From contig OY747717.1 of assembly GCA_963556495.2 (NCBI GenBank), forward strand, positions 2,064,001-2,128,000: a stretch of 64,000 nucleotides of DNA. Direction: 5' to 3'. Origin of the DNA: Valencia hispanica. Lineage: Eukaryota > Chordata > Actinopteri > Cyprinodontiformes > Valenciidae. The notes under the pieces are model-generated. The model did no database searches and had not been told where the DNA came from. It was given only the letters and a program-made list of their open reading frames with translations. Positions 35,893 to 47,293 of the stretch are shown here, in pieces; the stretch's first letter is position 1, and every line of letters starts with the position of its first letter. Made by a program: the position numbers and the translations under genes.

Positions 35893-37103
35893 TGGTACTT
35901 TCTAATACTTACAGGACTCCTTCTATATCATAGAAGGTACTTTCCAAGACTTGTAGGACTCCTTCTACCTTCTAAGGTACTTTCCAACACTTACAGGACT
36001 CCTTTTATACCATAAAAGGTACTTTCCAAGACTTATATATCCCCTTTTTACCATAAAATGTACTTTCTAATACTTACGGGACTCATTTTAGACCATAAAA
36101 GGTACTTTCCAAGACTTATAGGACTCCTTTTATACCATAGAAGGTACTTTCCAATACATTTAGAACTCCTTTTATACAATAAAAGGTACTTTCCAATACT
36201 TATATGTCCCCTTTTTACCATAAAAGGTACTTTCCAAGACTTATAGGACTCCTTTTATACCATAGAAGGTACTTTCCAATGCTTAGGACTCCTTTTATAC
36301 AATAAAAGGTACTTTCCCATACTTAGGACTCCTTTTATACAATAAAAGGTACTTTCCAATACATTTAGAACTCCTTTTATACAATAAAAGGTACTTTCCA
36401 ATACTTAGGACTCCTTTTATACCATAAAAGGTACTTTCCAAGACTTAAAGGACTCCTTCTATATCATAGAAGGTACTTTCCAATACTTGTAAATCTCCTT
36501 TTATACCATAAAAGGTACTTTCCAATACTTATAGGACTCCTTTTATACCATAAAAGGTACTTTCTAATACTTATAGGACTCCTTTTATACCATAAAAGGT
36601 ACTTTCCAAGACTTATAGGACTCCTTTTATACCATAAAAGGTACTTTCCAATACTTAGGACTCCTTTTATACCATAAAAGGTACTTTCCAATACTTAGGA
36701 CTCCTTTTATACCATAAAAGGCACTTTCCAAGACTTATAGGACTCCTTCTATATCATAGAAGGTACTTTCCAATACTTATATGTCCCCTTTTATACCATA
36801 AAAGGTACTTTCCAAGACTTATAGGACTCCTTCTATATCATAGAAGGTACTTTCCAATACTTATATGTCCCCTTTTTACCATAAAAGGTACTTTCTAATA
36901 CTTACAGGACTCTTTCTATACCAAGACAATATACTTTCCAAGACTTATAGGACTCCTTTTAGACCATAGAATGTACTTTACAATACTTACAAGATACCTT
37001 CTATACCATAAAAGGTACTTTCCAAGACTTACAGGACTCCGTCTATACCAATAAAATGTACTTTCCAATACGTATAGGACTCCTTTTAGACCATAGAAGG
37101 TAT
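35893..37103. repeat. Minisatellite of roughly 42-bp units containing a palindrome
   Basis: About 29 units follow the pattern AGGACTCCTTTTATACCATA then AAAGGTACTTTCCAATACTT, with units of about 36-43 bp. Most contain the hairpin CCTTTTAT-ACC-ATAAAAGG. Four units (35919, 36455, 36745, 36829) instead carry CCTTCTAT-ATC-ATAGAAGG, in which both arms are changed together. Some units pair imperfectly. No coding function. Confidence 0.93.
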
Positions 37104-37179
37104 TCTTGAGTGTTTCAATGAAGGCTACTGGACTTTTCTTGTCTTTAATACGTTGCGTCTCTCAACCAAGAGGCTTTTT

Positions 37180-38425
37180 CAATGTGTGAGTTTTGGTGAA
37201 ACAAGTTTCACTCAAGTTTCTGGTTCTGCTGGAGGTTTCTTCCTGTTAAAGGGGAGTTTTTCCTCCCCACTGTCGCTACATGCTTGCTCAGTATGAGGGA
37301 TTGCTGAGGTTGGAAGTCATTATCAACGGGACGCGACCTTGAGTCAATGACTCGATGCAATCTGCTGGGATTCCTTAAAGGGGACATATTATGAAAATTC
37401 CACTTTTTTTAGCCCTTAAATGCTTTGTGTAATGAATTTAGAGTGTCTAGGAGTGCAGCAAGCATAAATTTGTCTCTCCATGTGTTGTGGAGAAATCTTT
37501 GTAAAATGTTTTGGGTCATATTTTTTAAGCCGTTCAGTTTTCTCTATTTATTATGTTTATTTGAACTATTACGTCGCAGTACTTGCACTGGAACTGCCAA
37601 ACTTGGTCATGGATTTCCGCCTAAACACCGAGCGAATCACCATCTTTATTTCTTGCTGTGAGTTTGTAGTCCAGGTTTGGGCATGCCGAAAGTGCAAGTT
37701 AATGAAATTGTAGGGGTTTTTTTGTCCATTTTTAGGTATCGAGAGAGAGAGAAAAAACAAGTCGTAAGTCTAATTTTTTTATAAAATACAAAGATATATA
37801 ATTTGAATGTGTTAAGTAATCTTTTCACAGATGTGGCCGCTGGTATGGATGGAGATATCAAGGTAAATACAGTAACAATGCACCATTGCGAGACGTTCAT
37901 TAGAAGGCGCGGGTCGTCAGGTTCATCGTCTTCATTTTCCTCTCGCTCAGGTTCAGACTCGTGGACATGGACAACTCTTCCAACATTTACAAAAAAAAAT
38001 TGACTAATAAAAAGTTTCTGCAGTGCTAGGCTGCCGGTTCTCTTTTAAACTACAAAAATGGCTGAATGGGGTGGAGTGGAAGGTTCAGCGACCTGGAGGG
38101 GGGCGTGGCCTGCAGCACGTCCTACACATTTAAAGGGACCGCACCAAAACGAGTCATTCTGCAAAAAGGAGCCTATGGAACTACTATCATAAAAAAATCC
38201 CACCTAAAGACTGCAGTTCCACTATATATAGACCACAACGAAATGATTTAGATGTAAAAAGCAAGAATATAAAAGCATGATATGTCCACTTTAAATAGAA
38301 AACTAGCTGAAACTTTAAATTGGTTGAAATGATTGTATTGAAAAGACTTTTCTTGTAAAGGGCCTTGAGATGACATCTGTTGTGAATCGGAGCTTTAGAA
38401 ATAAACTGAAGTGAAGTGAATAGTT
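37180..38425 (+). mobile_element. LINE 3' end interrupted by a TTAA element
   Basis: Left part: ggtttcttcctgttaaaggg, cactgtcgctacatgcttgc. Right part: ttgtaaagggccttgagatg, acatctgttgtgaatcgg, ending in gaagtgaagtgaa. This is the 3' region of a common fish LINE. The two parts are separated by the element at 37379-38290. A related antisense tail is at 61775-61905. Confidence 0.7.
37379..38290. mobile_element. TTAA-flanked non-autonomous DNA transposon nested in a LINE
   Basis: The left end AGGGGACATATTATG and the right end CATGATATGTCCACT are inverted repeats with few mismatches. Both sides carry TTAA (37375-37378 and 38291-38294). The 912-bp interior has no convincing transposase. Kolobok or piggyBac origin is inferred from the TTAA site. 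Confidence 0.8.
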
Positions 38426-38623
38426 TTCTAAGGACCAGGCTGGGTTATGAGGTGACTTGGTACTTTCTGAAACGTACAGGTTAACGTGTAAAGTTAAAGT
38501 GAAGTGTCCTGTAAGTTCCAGAGGTGGGTTTTCTATTGTTATCAAATGATATGTATAGAAACGGTTCCTCCCTGCCTCCTCAGTCACCTGCAGCGGTTAA
38601 TTCTGCTCTCCGTCTGCTTTCAG

Positions 38624-38911
38624 GTCCGTTGAGGGTGATCGTCCCCACCGAGTCGGTCTCCTCGTACCTCGGCGACACCGCCCTGCTTCGCTGCGAGGTC
38701 TCGGGCGACCCCGCGCCCGTCATCCGCTGGCAGAAGAACCGGGAGGACCTGCCGCTGAGCTTCCAACCCGAATCCCGGCTGGCGGTGCTGCCGTCCGGCT
38801 CTCTGCAGGTGAGCCGGGTCCAGCCGCCGGACTCGGCTACGTACCGCTGCCTGGCCGACAACCCCGGCAGCACCAGGCTGGGGACGGACGCGGAGCTCCG
38901 AGTTCTCCCAG
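38624..38911 (+). CDS. dcc: dcc netrin receptor, exon encoding Ig domain 2
   Basis: This 288-bp exon is flanked by acceptor tgctttcag and donor G|gtaaag, with phase 1 at both ends. Joined to the Ig1 exon it reads ...TVAG-PLRVIVPTESV, which follows the DCC order closely (mammalian DCC has AGPLRF then TESV). The Ig domain is complete: first cysteine in LLRCEVSG, tryptophan in IRWQKN, the ordered strand VLPSGSLQVSRVQPPDSA, and second cysteine in TYRCLADNPGS. The WQKN run and the second half favour DCC over neogenin. The exon is strongly GC-rich compared with the intron around it. An open frame of 140 codons runs through both splice sites and should not be read as the gene product. From family knowledge, this is an extracellular domain of the netrin-receptor ectodomain. 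Confidence 0.93.
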
Positions 38912-39389
38912 GTAAAGCGAACCTTATACGTTTGAAACGGAAATAAGTTCTGCTCGCTGGGTTTTTCATTTTCATTTGGACCGCTTACTCCATCAGACTT
39001 GCTGTGCTCTAGTTTTCCTTCACCCGCCGTTTTTCTTCAGCGAGGCCTGCAGTCATGACATTATCCTGGTGCTGGATGTCTTTCTGAAATGAGATGTAGT
39101 GAATGTACAGGATGGGAGACGTGATTTTAATAACGCGTCTGCTGGCTGCGTCAACGTTCAGACCCAGACACGGTCCACTTCATCACCCAGATTACAGCTC
39201 CGGTCCCCCACGCTTTGAGCTGGATGTATGAAGAGCTCCCGTTCTCTCTCTCCCAGCGGGGGCTCCTTAGAGTCGGAGCGCCGACCTTAAGCGGGATAAT
39301 CAGGTGTGCTTCCCGCTTCAAAGTTGTCTGCTCAACCGCAGGGCAGGCGCCAATCAGCTGCAGAGACACACACCTGGAAATGTAGTGGA
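38912..39389. other. Start of the Ig2-Ig3 intron, no feature recognised
   Basis: Follows the Ig2 donor. No frame with splice support, RNA gene or transposon end was recognised. Confidence 0.4.
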
Positions 39390-39900
39390 TAAATAATATA
39401 TTCATCGTTGTAAATAAATAATTGTTAAAATAGAATTTTAAATAAAAAAGTAATTGTTGACAATAAATAAACAAATAATTGTAAAAAAAAATAATAATTC
39501 TGAAAGAAACGTAAAAGAAAACAAATGAGTAATAATTAAAAATAAATAATTGTTGGTAAATAAACAAATAATTGTAAAAAATAAAATTATTCTAGAATAA
39601 ACATTTTTTTAAATAAATGAATAATAGTTAAAAATAAATAATTGTTAATAAATAAACAAATAATTGTAAAAAATAAAATTATTCTAAAAGAAACATTAAA
39701 AAAAAGAGTATTAGTTTAAAAAAAATTTAATAAATAAATAAATGATTGTTTAAAAAATAAGTAAATGTATGAATAACTGTCAAAATAAATATTAACTGTT
39801 AATGTAAATCAAAATAACATAAATTAAAAAATAAATAGGAAAAAAAGTTACAATAATAAAAAAAAAAACCAACAACGAATAGAGTATATTTAATAAAAAT
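39390..39900. repeat. AT-rich low-complexity tract
   Basis: Irregular aaataaataattgtaaaaaa words. The word aataaataattgttaaaaat recurs several times, suggesting a degenerate tandem origin. No gene. Confidence 0.75.
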
Positions 39901-39929
39901 ATTATGCTCCACGCATCTTTCTGACTTTT

Positions 39930-40300
39930 CTTGAGTCCTTTCTTGAGGTTTCTCCCCAGATCTCTGAAGGTCCCACCAACACATTCCAATCAGGATGAGG
40001 TCTGGACTTTGACTAGGCCATTCCAGCATCGTCATTCTATGGTAGATCTGCTGCTGTGTTTGGGTTCCTGGTTCTGCTGATGACCCAGTTTGGACCCATA
40101 GGACATCACGGTCCAAACAACAACAACTGGTTCTAAGGCTGCAGAACAAGCACAAACCATCATCCCTCCACCACCGTGCTTAACAGCTGGTTCTGTCCAT
40201 CCTGGTCCATCATCTCCTCTCTGGTCTCCTCTGTCAGATGCAGCTCTTCTAACCTCAGTGCTGCTGCCATATTGTTTCTCCTTCAACCCTTCCAAGTCAT
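39930..40300 (-). pseudogene. Antisense Tc1-like transposase relic
   Basis: On the minus strand the frame from 40295 reads AVKHGGGGMMVCACSAA, then LGHQQNQEPKHSSRS, a decayed QQDNDPKH block. A second frame continues [17 protein letters not shown], a decayed [11 protein letters not shown] block. These are the second and third catalytic regions of a Tc1 enzyme. The active-site D and E are lost and the frame is broken. The ends were not located. Confidence 0.75.
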
Positions 40301-41404
40301 GACCTTTGACCTTTAACCTGCTGACTGAGGTCTATGGAGTCTGAGATGGAGCCCTTGGGTTTCTGGACATTTCTCTGAGCTTCACGCTCTGACCTTGGGC
40401 TGAATCTGCTGGGTCGTCTGAGATGTTCTCCTCTCTGGAGGATGATGGACTTCAGACGGTTTGGAGATGACCTTTGAACCCTTCACAGACTGATGAGCAG
40501 CAAGTGTTGCTGGCCTGACCTCACGGCGTTTCCGAGTCGTTTATGGGATGCCGAGCCTTTATTCTGTGGAGTGAAGGAACTGTAGTGGAGTTATAAACGG
40601 TTTTAAGGGGAGATTAAACGAGATTTGTGAAACTGTATTGGACTCCCGTCTCCAAGTCGACCCTAAGCTTTTCATTTTAGTATTAAAACTCTGATGACTA
40701 TCCGGCATCCAGGGAAGATACTTCTGCTCCGGATCTGTGTTTACTGCAAATGACGGCGACCTGCACTTATTAACTGGTTAGTGTAGACAATTTTCTACAT
40801 CTGTAATGGGAGAAAAGCTTTATAACTTTATTTCATTTCTGAGCTGCCAGCGACCGCAGTGAGAGCCTCACAGATCAGCAGAAAAACCTGGAGCTCCAGC
40901 ATTCCCTGACAGCCGCTGTAAATTATCCCCAGTAAGAGCAGGTCCTGATTTACCTACTGGTCTTACTGGGGATGTGACTGGGTGGCATCAGCAGTAAGTG
41001 AGGAGTCAGCAACATATTTAGAGGTATTCGGAGCTGCGCCACAGAACAGAACAAGCTGTTGGAGTTAATTTTCTGCTGTTTCTTCGACAGCTTCCAGTGG
41101 TTGAAATGTCATAAATACTGTATTATTCTGCTCCAGATCAGGATGAAGACCAGGAGAATTAAACTCTGGGGCTAAGCTTCTTTCTCCAGCTTCAGATGAT
41201 CATTTGGTGTAACCTATCATCTGCCTTTAATTCGGGTCGACCCCAGATTCCTGTGAAGCGTTGCTGGACCGATATTAGACGTTGCAGCCTTGTGGATTAC
41301 ATGCTTCCCTTTAACGGCGGAAATGTACGAAACCGTTCTGAGTTTTTTCCAGGCCTGGAATACAGGAAGAAAAATTATGTGCTGTACAAATCTGTATTTT
41401 TCAC
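40301..41404. other. Intronic sequence without a recognised gene
   Basis: No supportable feature was seen on either strand. Confidence 0.4.
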
Positions 41405-41637
41405 AGATATGGATCCGATGGATGAATGGATGGATGGATGAACAAATGGATGGATGGATGGATGACGGATGGATGAACGGATGGATGGATGGATGGATGG
41501 ATGGATGGATGGATGAATGGATGGATGACGGATGGATGAATGGGATGGATGGATTGATGGATGGATGGATGAACAAATGGATGGATGAACAAATGGATGG
41601 ATGGATGGATGAACAAATGGATGGATGGATGGATGGG
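41405..41637. repeat. GGAT-type tetranucleotide array
   Basis: Runs of GGAT broken by gatgaacaaatg and gatgacggatg links. Frames of 71-149 codons across it (MDGWMDG or IHPSIHP) are artefacts of a stop-free repeat. Confidence 0.95.
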
Positions 41638-42114
41638 TTTCAGAAATCTTTGGTACTGGACCGGTTTGTTTCCAGTGAACTGGTCCCAGTGCTGGTCCAG
41701 AACCAGAACTCAGTAGCATCACCGATGCTGATTTTCTAAAATGGACCAGACGGCACCAGATTCAGTAGAACCCCGGTGAGTCTGGTCAGCTTCATGTTAG
41801 GAGCTAAAGCTCAACGTCAACCAGAACCAGAACCATCTGGTTCTCCTGCATAGGTCCATCAGCCAGAAGAACCTGCAGGAACCAGAACAAAGCTCTTTCT
41901 GTCCAGAACATTTAAGACAGACTGCGGATCAACATGCTTGTCTTCCAGTTCTTGTACAGGGAACCGGATCTTCAGAACCGGGCCGACGTTCCCCAGAGAA
42001 ATCCTGGCCTCCTGGTGCCGGGATCTCTTCCATACGGGAATAATCGTTCCCTCGCTAAACCCACTAGGAGACGCTGAATACATTAATATCACTTCACCAT
42101 CTTTCTTTCATCAT

Positions 42115-42390
42115 TATTTATTTACAGGATTTATTTATTTGTGTAGCAACACTTTCAACAACAAGGTAATTCAAGGTGCTTTATATGATTAAGGGATAAA
42201 ATAAAAATAGCTGTAAAACAAGAAGCATAAACAAAACATACGATACATAAAAGCACGACTCAAAGGCAGCTCTAAACAGACACGTTTTTAGTTGTGATTT
42301 AAAAGATCTCAGTGTTTCACCAGCTTTGCAGTTTTCTGTAAATTTGTTCCAGATTAGAGGATCATAGAAACTGCATAGAAGCTTCTCGCC
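42115..42390 (-). mobile_element. L2-like LINE 3' fragment, antisense
   Basis: The text caacactttcaacaacaagg, taattcaaggtgctttatat and ttttctgtaaatttgttcca matches the fragment at 13814-14515 over most of its length. It contains only the 3' region. Confidence 0.7.
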
Positions 42391-42436
42391 CCATGACAGC
42401 TGGAGATAGGCACCAGCACTCCCCCCCCGCCACCTC

Positions 42437-42446
42437 TCTATATATA

Positions 42447-42500
<54 letters not shown>

Positions 42501-42514
42501 TATATATATATATT
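42437..42514. repeat. TC/TA/GA near-perfect palindrome
   Basis: A (TA)n flank is followed by eight TC units (42447-42462), about 24 bases of TA, then seven GA units (42487-42500) and TA again. The halves are complementary, so the whole of about 78 bp can fold on itself. The ISLSLYIYIYRERERYI frame is an artefact. Confidence 0.9.
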
Positions 42515-43199
42515 ATTTAGTGTGTTTTATCATTTTTACTTGCTACTTTCTACTCCAACTTTCAGGATATTTGATCTTTTATGTTAAATCTTTCACCAAC
42601 ATTTCAATGTTTGTTTTCCAATCAGACTCTAAATGGATCAGATTTTTTTCATGCAGCCGTTCTGTTTCCTGTCGGTGTTTATTCCCCCCGCCAATGGTTT
42701 TTATTTCCTTTAAATCCTGCGTGACGGTTTTTCCTAACGCGCGCGGCGTGAGTGAGCGCCAGCGGACGGAGGTTCTATCAGATGGAGCGGGAGGTCGGAG
42801 ATTATCGGCCGTCTGATTCTCCGTGTCGTCTCCTGATGATGTGGTGACCTTTAGCTGCCAATCTACTCTCTCCGCTCTCCTCCAGCAAACTTCAGTCAGT
42901 CTGGGGGAACCGATCTGGAAAATGTGGTTAACCATCAGCTGTCAGCTAGAGATGAATAAACGATGTATGGATGTATTCAAGTTCTGAACTGAAGAAGCGT
43001 CCTGGATGAGAGGCGAAGCGTTTTCAAGACAAGAAAAGTCCAGTTGCCTTCATTTTAACTGAAGATTATCATGTCCTGGATGACTGAGAATTTACACCAA
43101 CATAACATCTCTCAGCTTTAATCTCTATCTGCACAGCAATCCTAAGTAAGACAGATGTCTGTTCAACTAATCACCTTTTTTTGAGTTATTCTTCTTTGT

Positions 43200-44225
43200 T
43201 CTGAGGCAGATGTCGCGCTGCAATTATTCGTTTTTTTCGTCGGTCAAAAGTAAAAAAAATCTGGTCACAATCTATTTTTACTAGGGATGTTCGATATTGG
43301 CTTTTTTACCGATATGCGATATAGCCTAACTCATAATTACCAATAATTACCCTCCCTCATAAAAAACAAAAACTACTAAACCATTTTAGGTAACTACAAT
43401 GACATATCTTGTATCATGCATACTTGAGCTTTAAACAAATAGAAAATGTAATAACTACTACAATTTTAGTTAGGCAATAGAAAAAGGGGCCGTTTTTATT
43501 TTGTTTTCAAAAGTAGCTGGAAAACATTCTCACACAGAATACTGACAAAGGCCCACCACACAGGGCCAATTTCTACTTTTAGAAAATGTAAACAACGTTA
43601 TACCTTTATAGCAGTGAGGTAAAGTGGAAACAACTGAAACAAGAATAAACAATAAATAATATCTCAAAAACTAAACATCAAATCTGTCATATTTTGACAT
43701 TTTGAGAGAGAGAAGAAGTAGCTGAAGAGTTTGATATATAATATGTGTATGGTGCGAAAAAGTCATCTTATTAAAAAATAAAAGCCGATACTGATAATTT
43801 CCGATATTACATTTTAATGCCAATATCGGCCGATAATGACTTTAGGCCGATAATATCAGACATCCTTAATTTTTACCCGTCAATTTTTAAAATGATAACA
43901 ATAATAATGACATATTCAGTAGTATTTAATTTTCATTCATTTTAATTATTCATCCAAAGTTTTGAAATCAGGGAACGTTTCTCCGAATGAAGTGATCGGA
44001 AGTCAGCAAGGCTCACCGAATGGCTGATTTTCTGTTCACTTCAGAGGGAGGAAATCCCACAGCAACTGTTCGACGCGTCGTCTGCTCCCGGATAGCGAGA
44101 TGCATTGAGTACGGTGTCCAGGTCTGAGATGATGCTCTCATGGGAATCTTTTTTTAAATGATTAACTTCATGAACTCTGGGCTTGAAATTAAAAATGTCT
44201 GCACCAAGTGGTCAGGGGTGGGAAG
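43200..44225. repeat. Dispersed repeat, copy 2 (related to 24010-24790), with a MITE inside
   Basis: Shares ordered blocks with 24010-24790, including ttgaaatcagggaac, gcgagatgc.ttgagtacgg and gagatgatgctctcatggga. The hAT MITE at 43282-43868 interrupts it. Confidence 0.7.
43282..43868. mobile_element. hAT-type MITE with perfect 8-bp target duplication
   Basis: It begins TAGGGATGTTCGATATTGG and ends GATAATATCAGACATCCTTA. Both flanks are ATTTTTAC (43274-43281 and 43869-43876). The related repeat at 24065-24072 carries a single ATTTTTAC with no insert, i.e. the empty site. A partial reverse-oriented relative lies at 58945-59200. Confidence 0.92.
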
Positions 44226-46644
44226 GCTTTCAGATAAAAAACCCAAAAAACCAAAATGGTCAAACAAACAAGCTAACATCGCTAACCAACACGGCAACTG
44301 CAAGATAACCGCGAATAAAATCAATGGGTATCGTAGCTAATTTAAAAGGCGGACGTCTCGTTCTGCAGCCAGGTAACGCGCACCATTAATCCAGCTAAAG
44401 TTGAGGATTTTTAACCCTGAGCGTGTTTGCAAACTGTAATCTGGCTTTCTGTGTTGTTTTTCGGAGCAATGGCTTCTTCCTCCCTGAGCGGCCTTTCAGC
44501 CCATGTCGATGCCAGACCGTTCACTTCGGACAGTGACACGCTCTGGGTTTTTTTTTATGATGTCACACAGGGAAGGAGGGGGGGGTTTAAGGTGTCGCCT
44601 TAAAATACATCCCCAGGTGAGCAATCAGAATCTTACGGAGCCATGACATCATCATCTGTTAACACTGTCTCTCATTTTTCTGGTATTTAATTTAATTTGG
44701 TGATCCTAAGTGAGCTGAAGCAGGAAGATTTTCCTCTGATTTAGTGTCGGGCGGTGAGAATAAAAAGGTTTTGTGTGTTTTTATTCAGTCTGTGTGAAGT
44801 TCAGGAAGCTGAAATCAGGTCAGACTGCAGAGATTCTGGTTGAAGGTTCCCGGATCCGATTTCTCCGTCTGCATCACCATGAATATTTTCTCCCCCCCCT
44901 TTCGCCCGCTTCCTCATTGTGATGCGAGCGGCGTCGACAAGCAATCTGATTCGCTGACAGGCTCCTCCAGCAACGTGCCTGTGAAAAAAAATTAAAGGAG
45001 TCACGCTGCTGCTCTGTGATTATCTCTGTGATCCCTGCTTTAGTCGCCTCGTTGTCAAACAGAGGAGAAATCTGCTGCGTGGACGTTTTCCCCTCCTTTC
45101 TTCTTCAGATGTGTTGCTGAGTTCTCCAGATCTAACAATTCATGAATAACACATTTATTAATTAGTTAATATAACGATATGGATTTAACAAACATAGGCC
45201 AAAACTTTAAAAGTAATTAGTTTTCTGTTTATTGAGGAAAAATACCTGATTGGATCGGCCTTCCTGAAAACCTTCAGAGGAAAATTGATGTAATGATGAC
45301 AATAAATCAAAAGTTATAAAAACCTATATAGCTAGTTTTCATTATTATTTTTGTTAATCATATTTGCTGTTTTATATCTGCTTTTTGTCTCAAGATTTTA
45401 TAGTAATAATCTATTTACTTTAAACATTTAGTTTGAACTGATTTTATTTAACCTATATTACTATTTAATTTATATTTTTTTATGTACTTCTTAAAGGAGA
45501 ATTTCTAAAGCAGTCATATTTGTAATTTTTTATTCACCAGTTTTTTATATTAAAATATAACCCTTTATTAAAATTAGCAGCTGAGTTTCTACTAATAATT
45601 AGATTTAGGTTTTAATTCAATTTCTAGATTATTACAATTTTGTAGTTTTTTTACTTGCAAAATGTGTATTAAGACAGATATTTTCTCATTTTTTAAACCA
45701 GTTTAAATTCTAGTTTCTGATTAATTATAAATTGTTAGGTTTTTTTCATTTTATTTGTTTTAATAAGCAGAGATATTCATTCTGCTCCCTCCCTGCATAA
45801 ATAAACCAGGTAGCATAAACAGGGTGTGCTTCTTCCAGACTCCACAACCAAAAAAGGTCAAATAAAATGAATTCAGGGCACAACTGAGAGATTTAAAAAG
45901 TTTTATTGAAAAATCTGATACCTTTTACTCCCCCCCCACTCTAATACCGCCCTGGGCAGCTTCCCATGTCCTACATGACAGAAAGCGCTACAGGACGGCC
46001 GTCTCTGACGATGACGATGGTGTCGTTTTCTTGTTGCTCCTGGTGGGGTGGGGTCGCCTCCCCCTGGGGCCGAGCCGACCCGCGGACCAGTAACACCAGA
46101 ACCAGTAGAAGTCCCTGGGTTTCCTCAGGCCTTTTGCCTGAAATGAGTTCTGATGTAAAACGAGTGAATCTGAAAGCATAAAAAAGCTCAAACTTTTAAA
46201 GCCGGCATCGACCATCTGGGAAGTCAGACCTCCTGTCGGCTCTTCCACCGGATTAAAGGCCTCCTTGCATTCTTTATGAGCATGTTGGGGTTAAAAGGGT
46301 CTATACTGGGGTAGTTACTGGGAGCTGATGGAGGAGAAATCCCTCCTCCTTCCTGCTGCTGCTGCTCTGAACGCAGCTCTTTTGATATTTTCTGAACACA
46401 ACAATCCGGCCCAGCGTGGAGCCTGATAATCCTCAGCAGGAGGCCGCGGCTTCTATAAGAGTCCACAGAACATTAAAGCGTTTCGCTTTAGAAAACAACA
46501 GGATAAACGGATTTGTTCTGGGTGTTTTATGTTTAAACAGAGTCGGGACGCAACACAACAGCTCATTAACAATGAATAACCTCCCATTGCTTTCTGTCTA
46601 AATGAGTCGATGATGGCGCTGTTCTTTAGATCACCATCAGGCAG
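44226..46644. other. Intronic sequence without a recognised gene
   Basis: Includes a strongly AT-rich portion (about 45120-45800). Frames of 60-86 codons near 44801 and 45966-46466 have no domain, splice support or repeat match that I can recognise. Confidence 0.4.
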
Positions 46645-46990
46645 GTTGGAGTCTAGTGAGGAACACGAGCAGCAGCGTTCTGGATCAGCTGCAGCTGTCT
46701 GATTGACTTTTTAGGCAGACCTGTGAAGAAACTGTTGCAGTAATCAATCCGACTAAAGATAAACGCATGGATGAGTTTTTCCAGGTCCTGTTGCGACATC
46801 AGTCCTTTAATCCTAGAAATGTTCTTCAGGTGATAGAAGGCTGACCTTGTTATTGACCTTTATGTGACCCTGGAGGTTCAGTTTGTGTGTTGGCTGGTCA
46901 ACATGTTGAGTCAAACCAAAGTTTTGAAAGTGGGTCCCCTTGTTTCTTTGACCCTGAAATCTCCCACCATGATTTAAAACGTCATGATCA
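46645..46990 (-). mobile_element. L2-like LINE fragment, antisense
   Basis: The stretch gtgaggaacacgagcagcag through ggatgagtttttccaggtcc matches the C-terminal coding part of the fragment at 13814-14515. It extends further towards the LINE 5' side (aggtgatagaaggctgacct). The frame is broken. Confidence 0.7.
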
Positions 46991-47104
46991 ACACACATCG
47001 CAGATAGAAAGTCACTGAAATCATTGAAAAAAAGTTACTACATACTTTATCGGGGGAGACTTTGTCAATGTTTCATTTCAGATTTTTTTTCCTCCAGTAT
47101 CTGA

Positions 47105-47290
47105 ATCAAGGCTGCACAATCATGGCAATATCAGTGTGTGCAATATTCATATCGCAAGGGACTGTTTGGAGAGCAATCACTGCTGGCTAATATATTTCAC
47201 GCGTTTTGAACTTTTCATGCTAATGTAATATTTGTGTATTTTATTAAATAAAAATGTAATAAAATATATGATGGATAAATATCTATCTAT
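47105..47290. mobile_element. Possible hAT-like terminal fragment next to the Tc1 element
   Basis: AGGCTGCACAATCATGGCAA and catatcgcaaggga resemble the start of a known kind of fish hAT terminus. The matching right end was not seen. Confidence 0.3.
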
Positions 47291-47293
47291 CTA

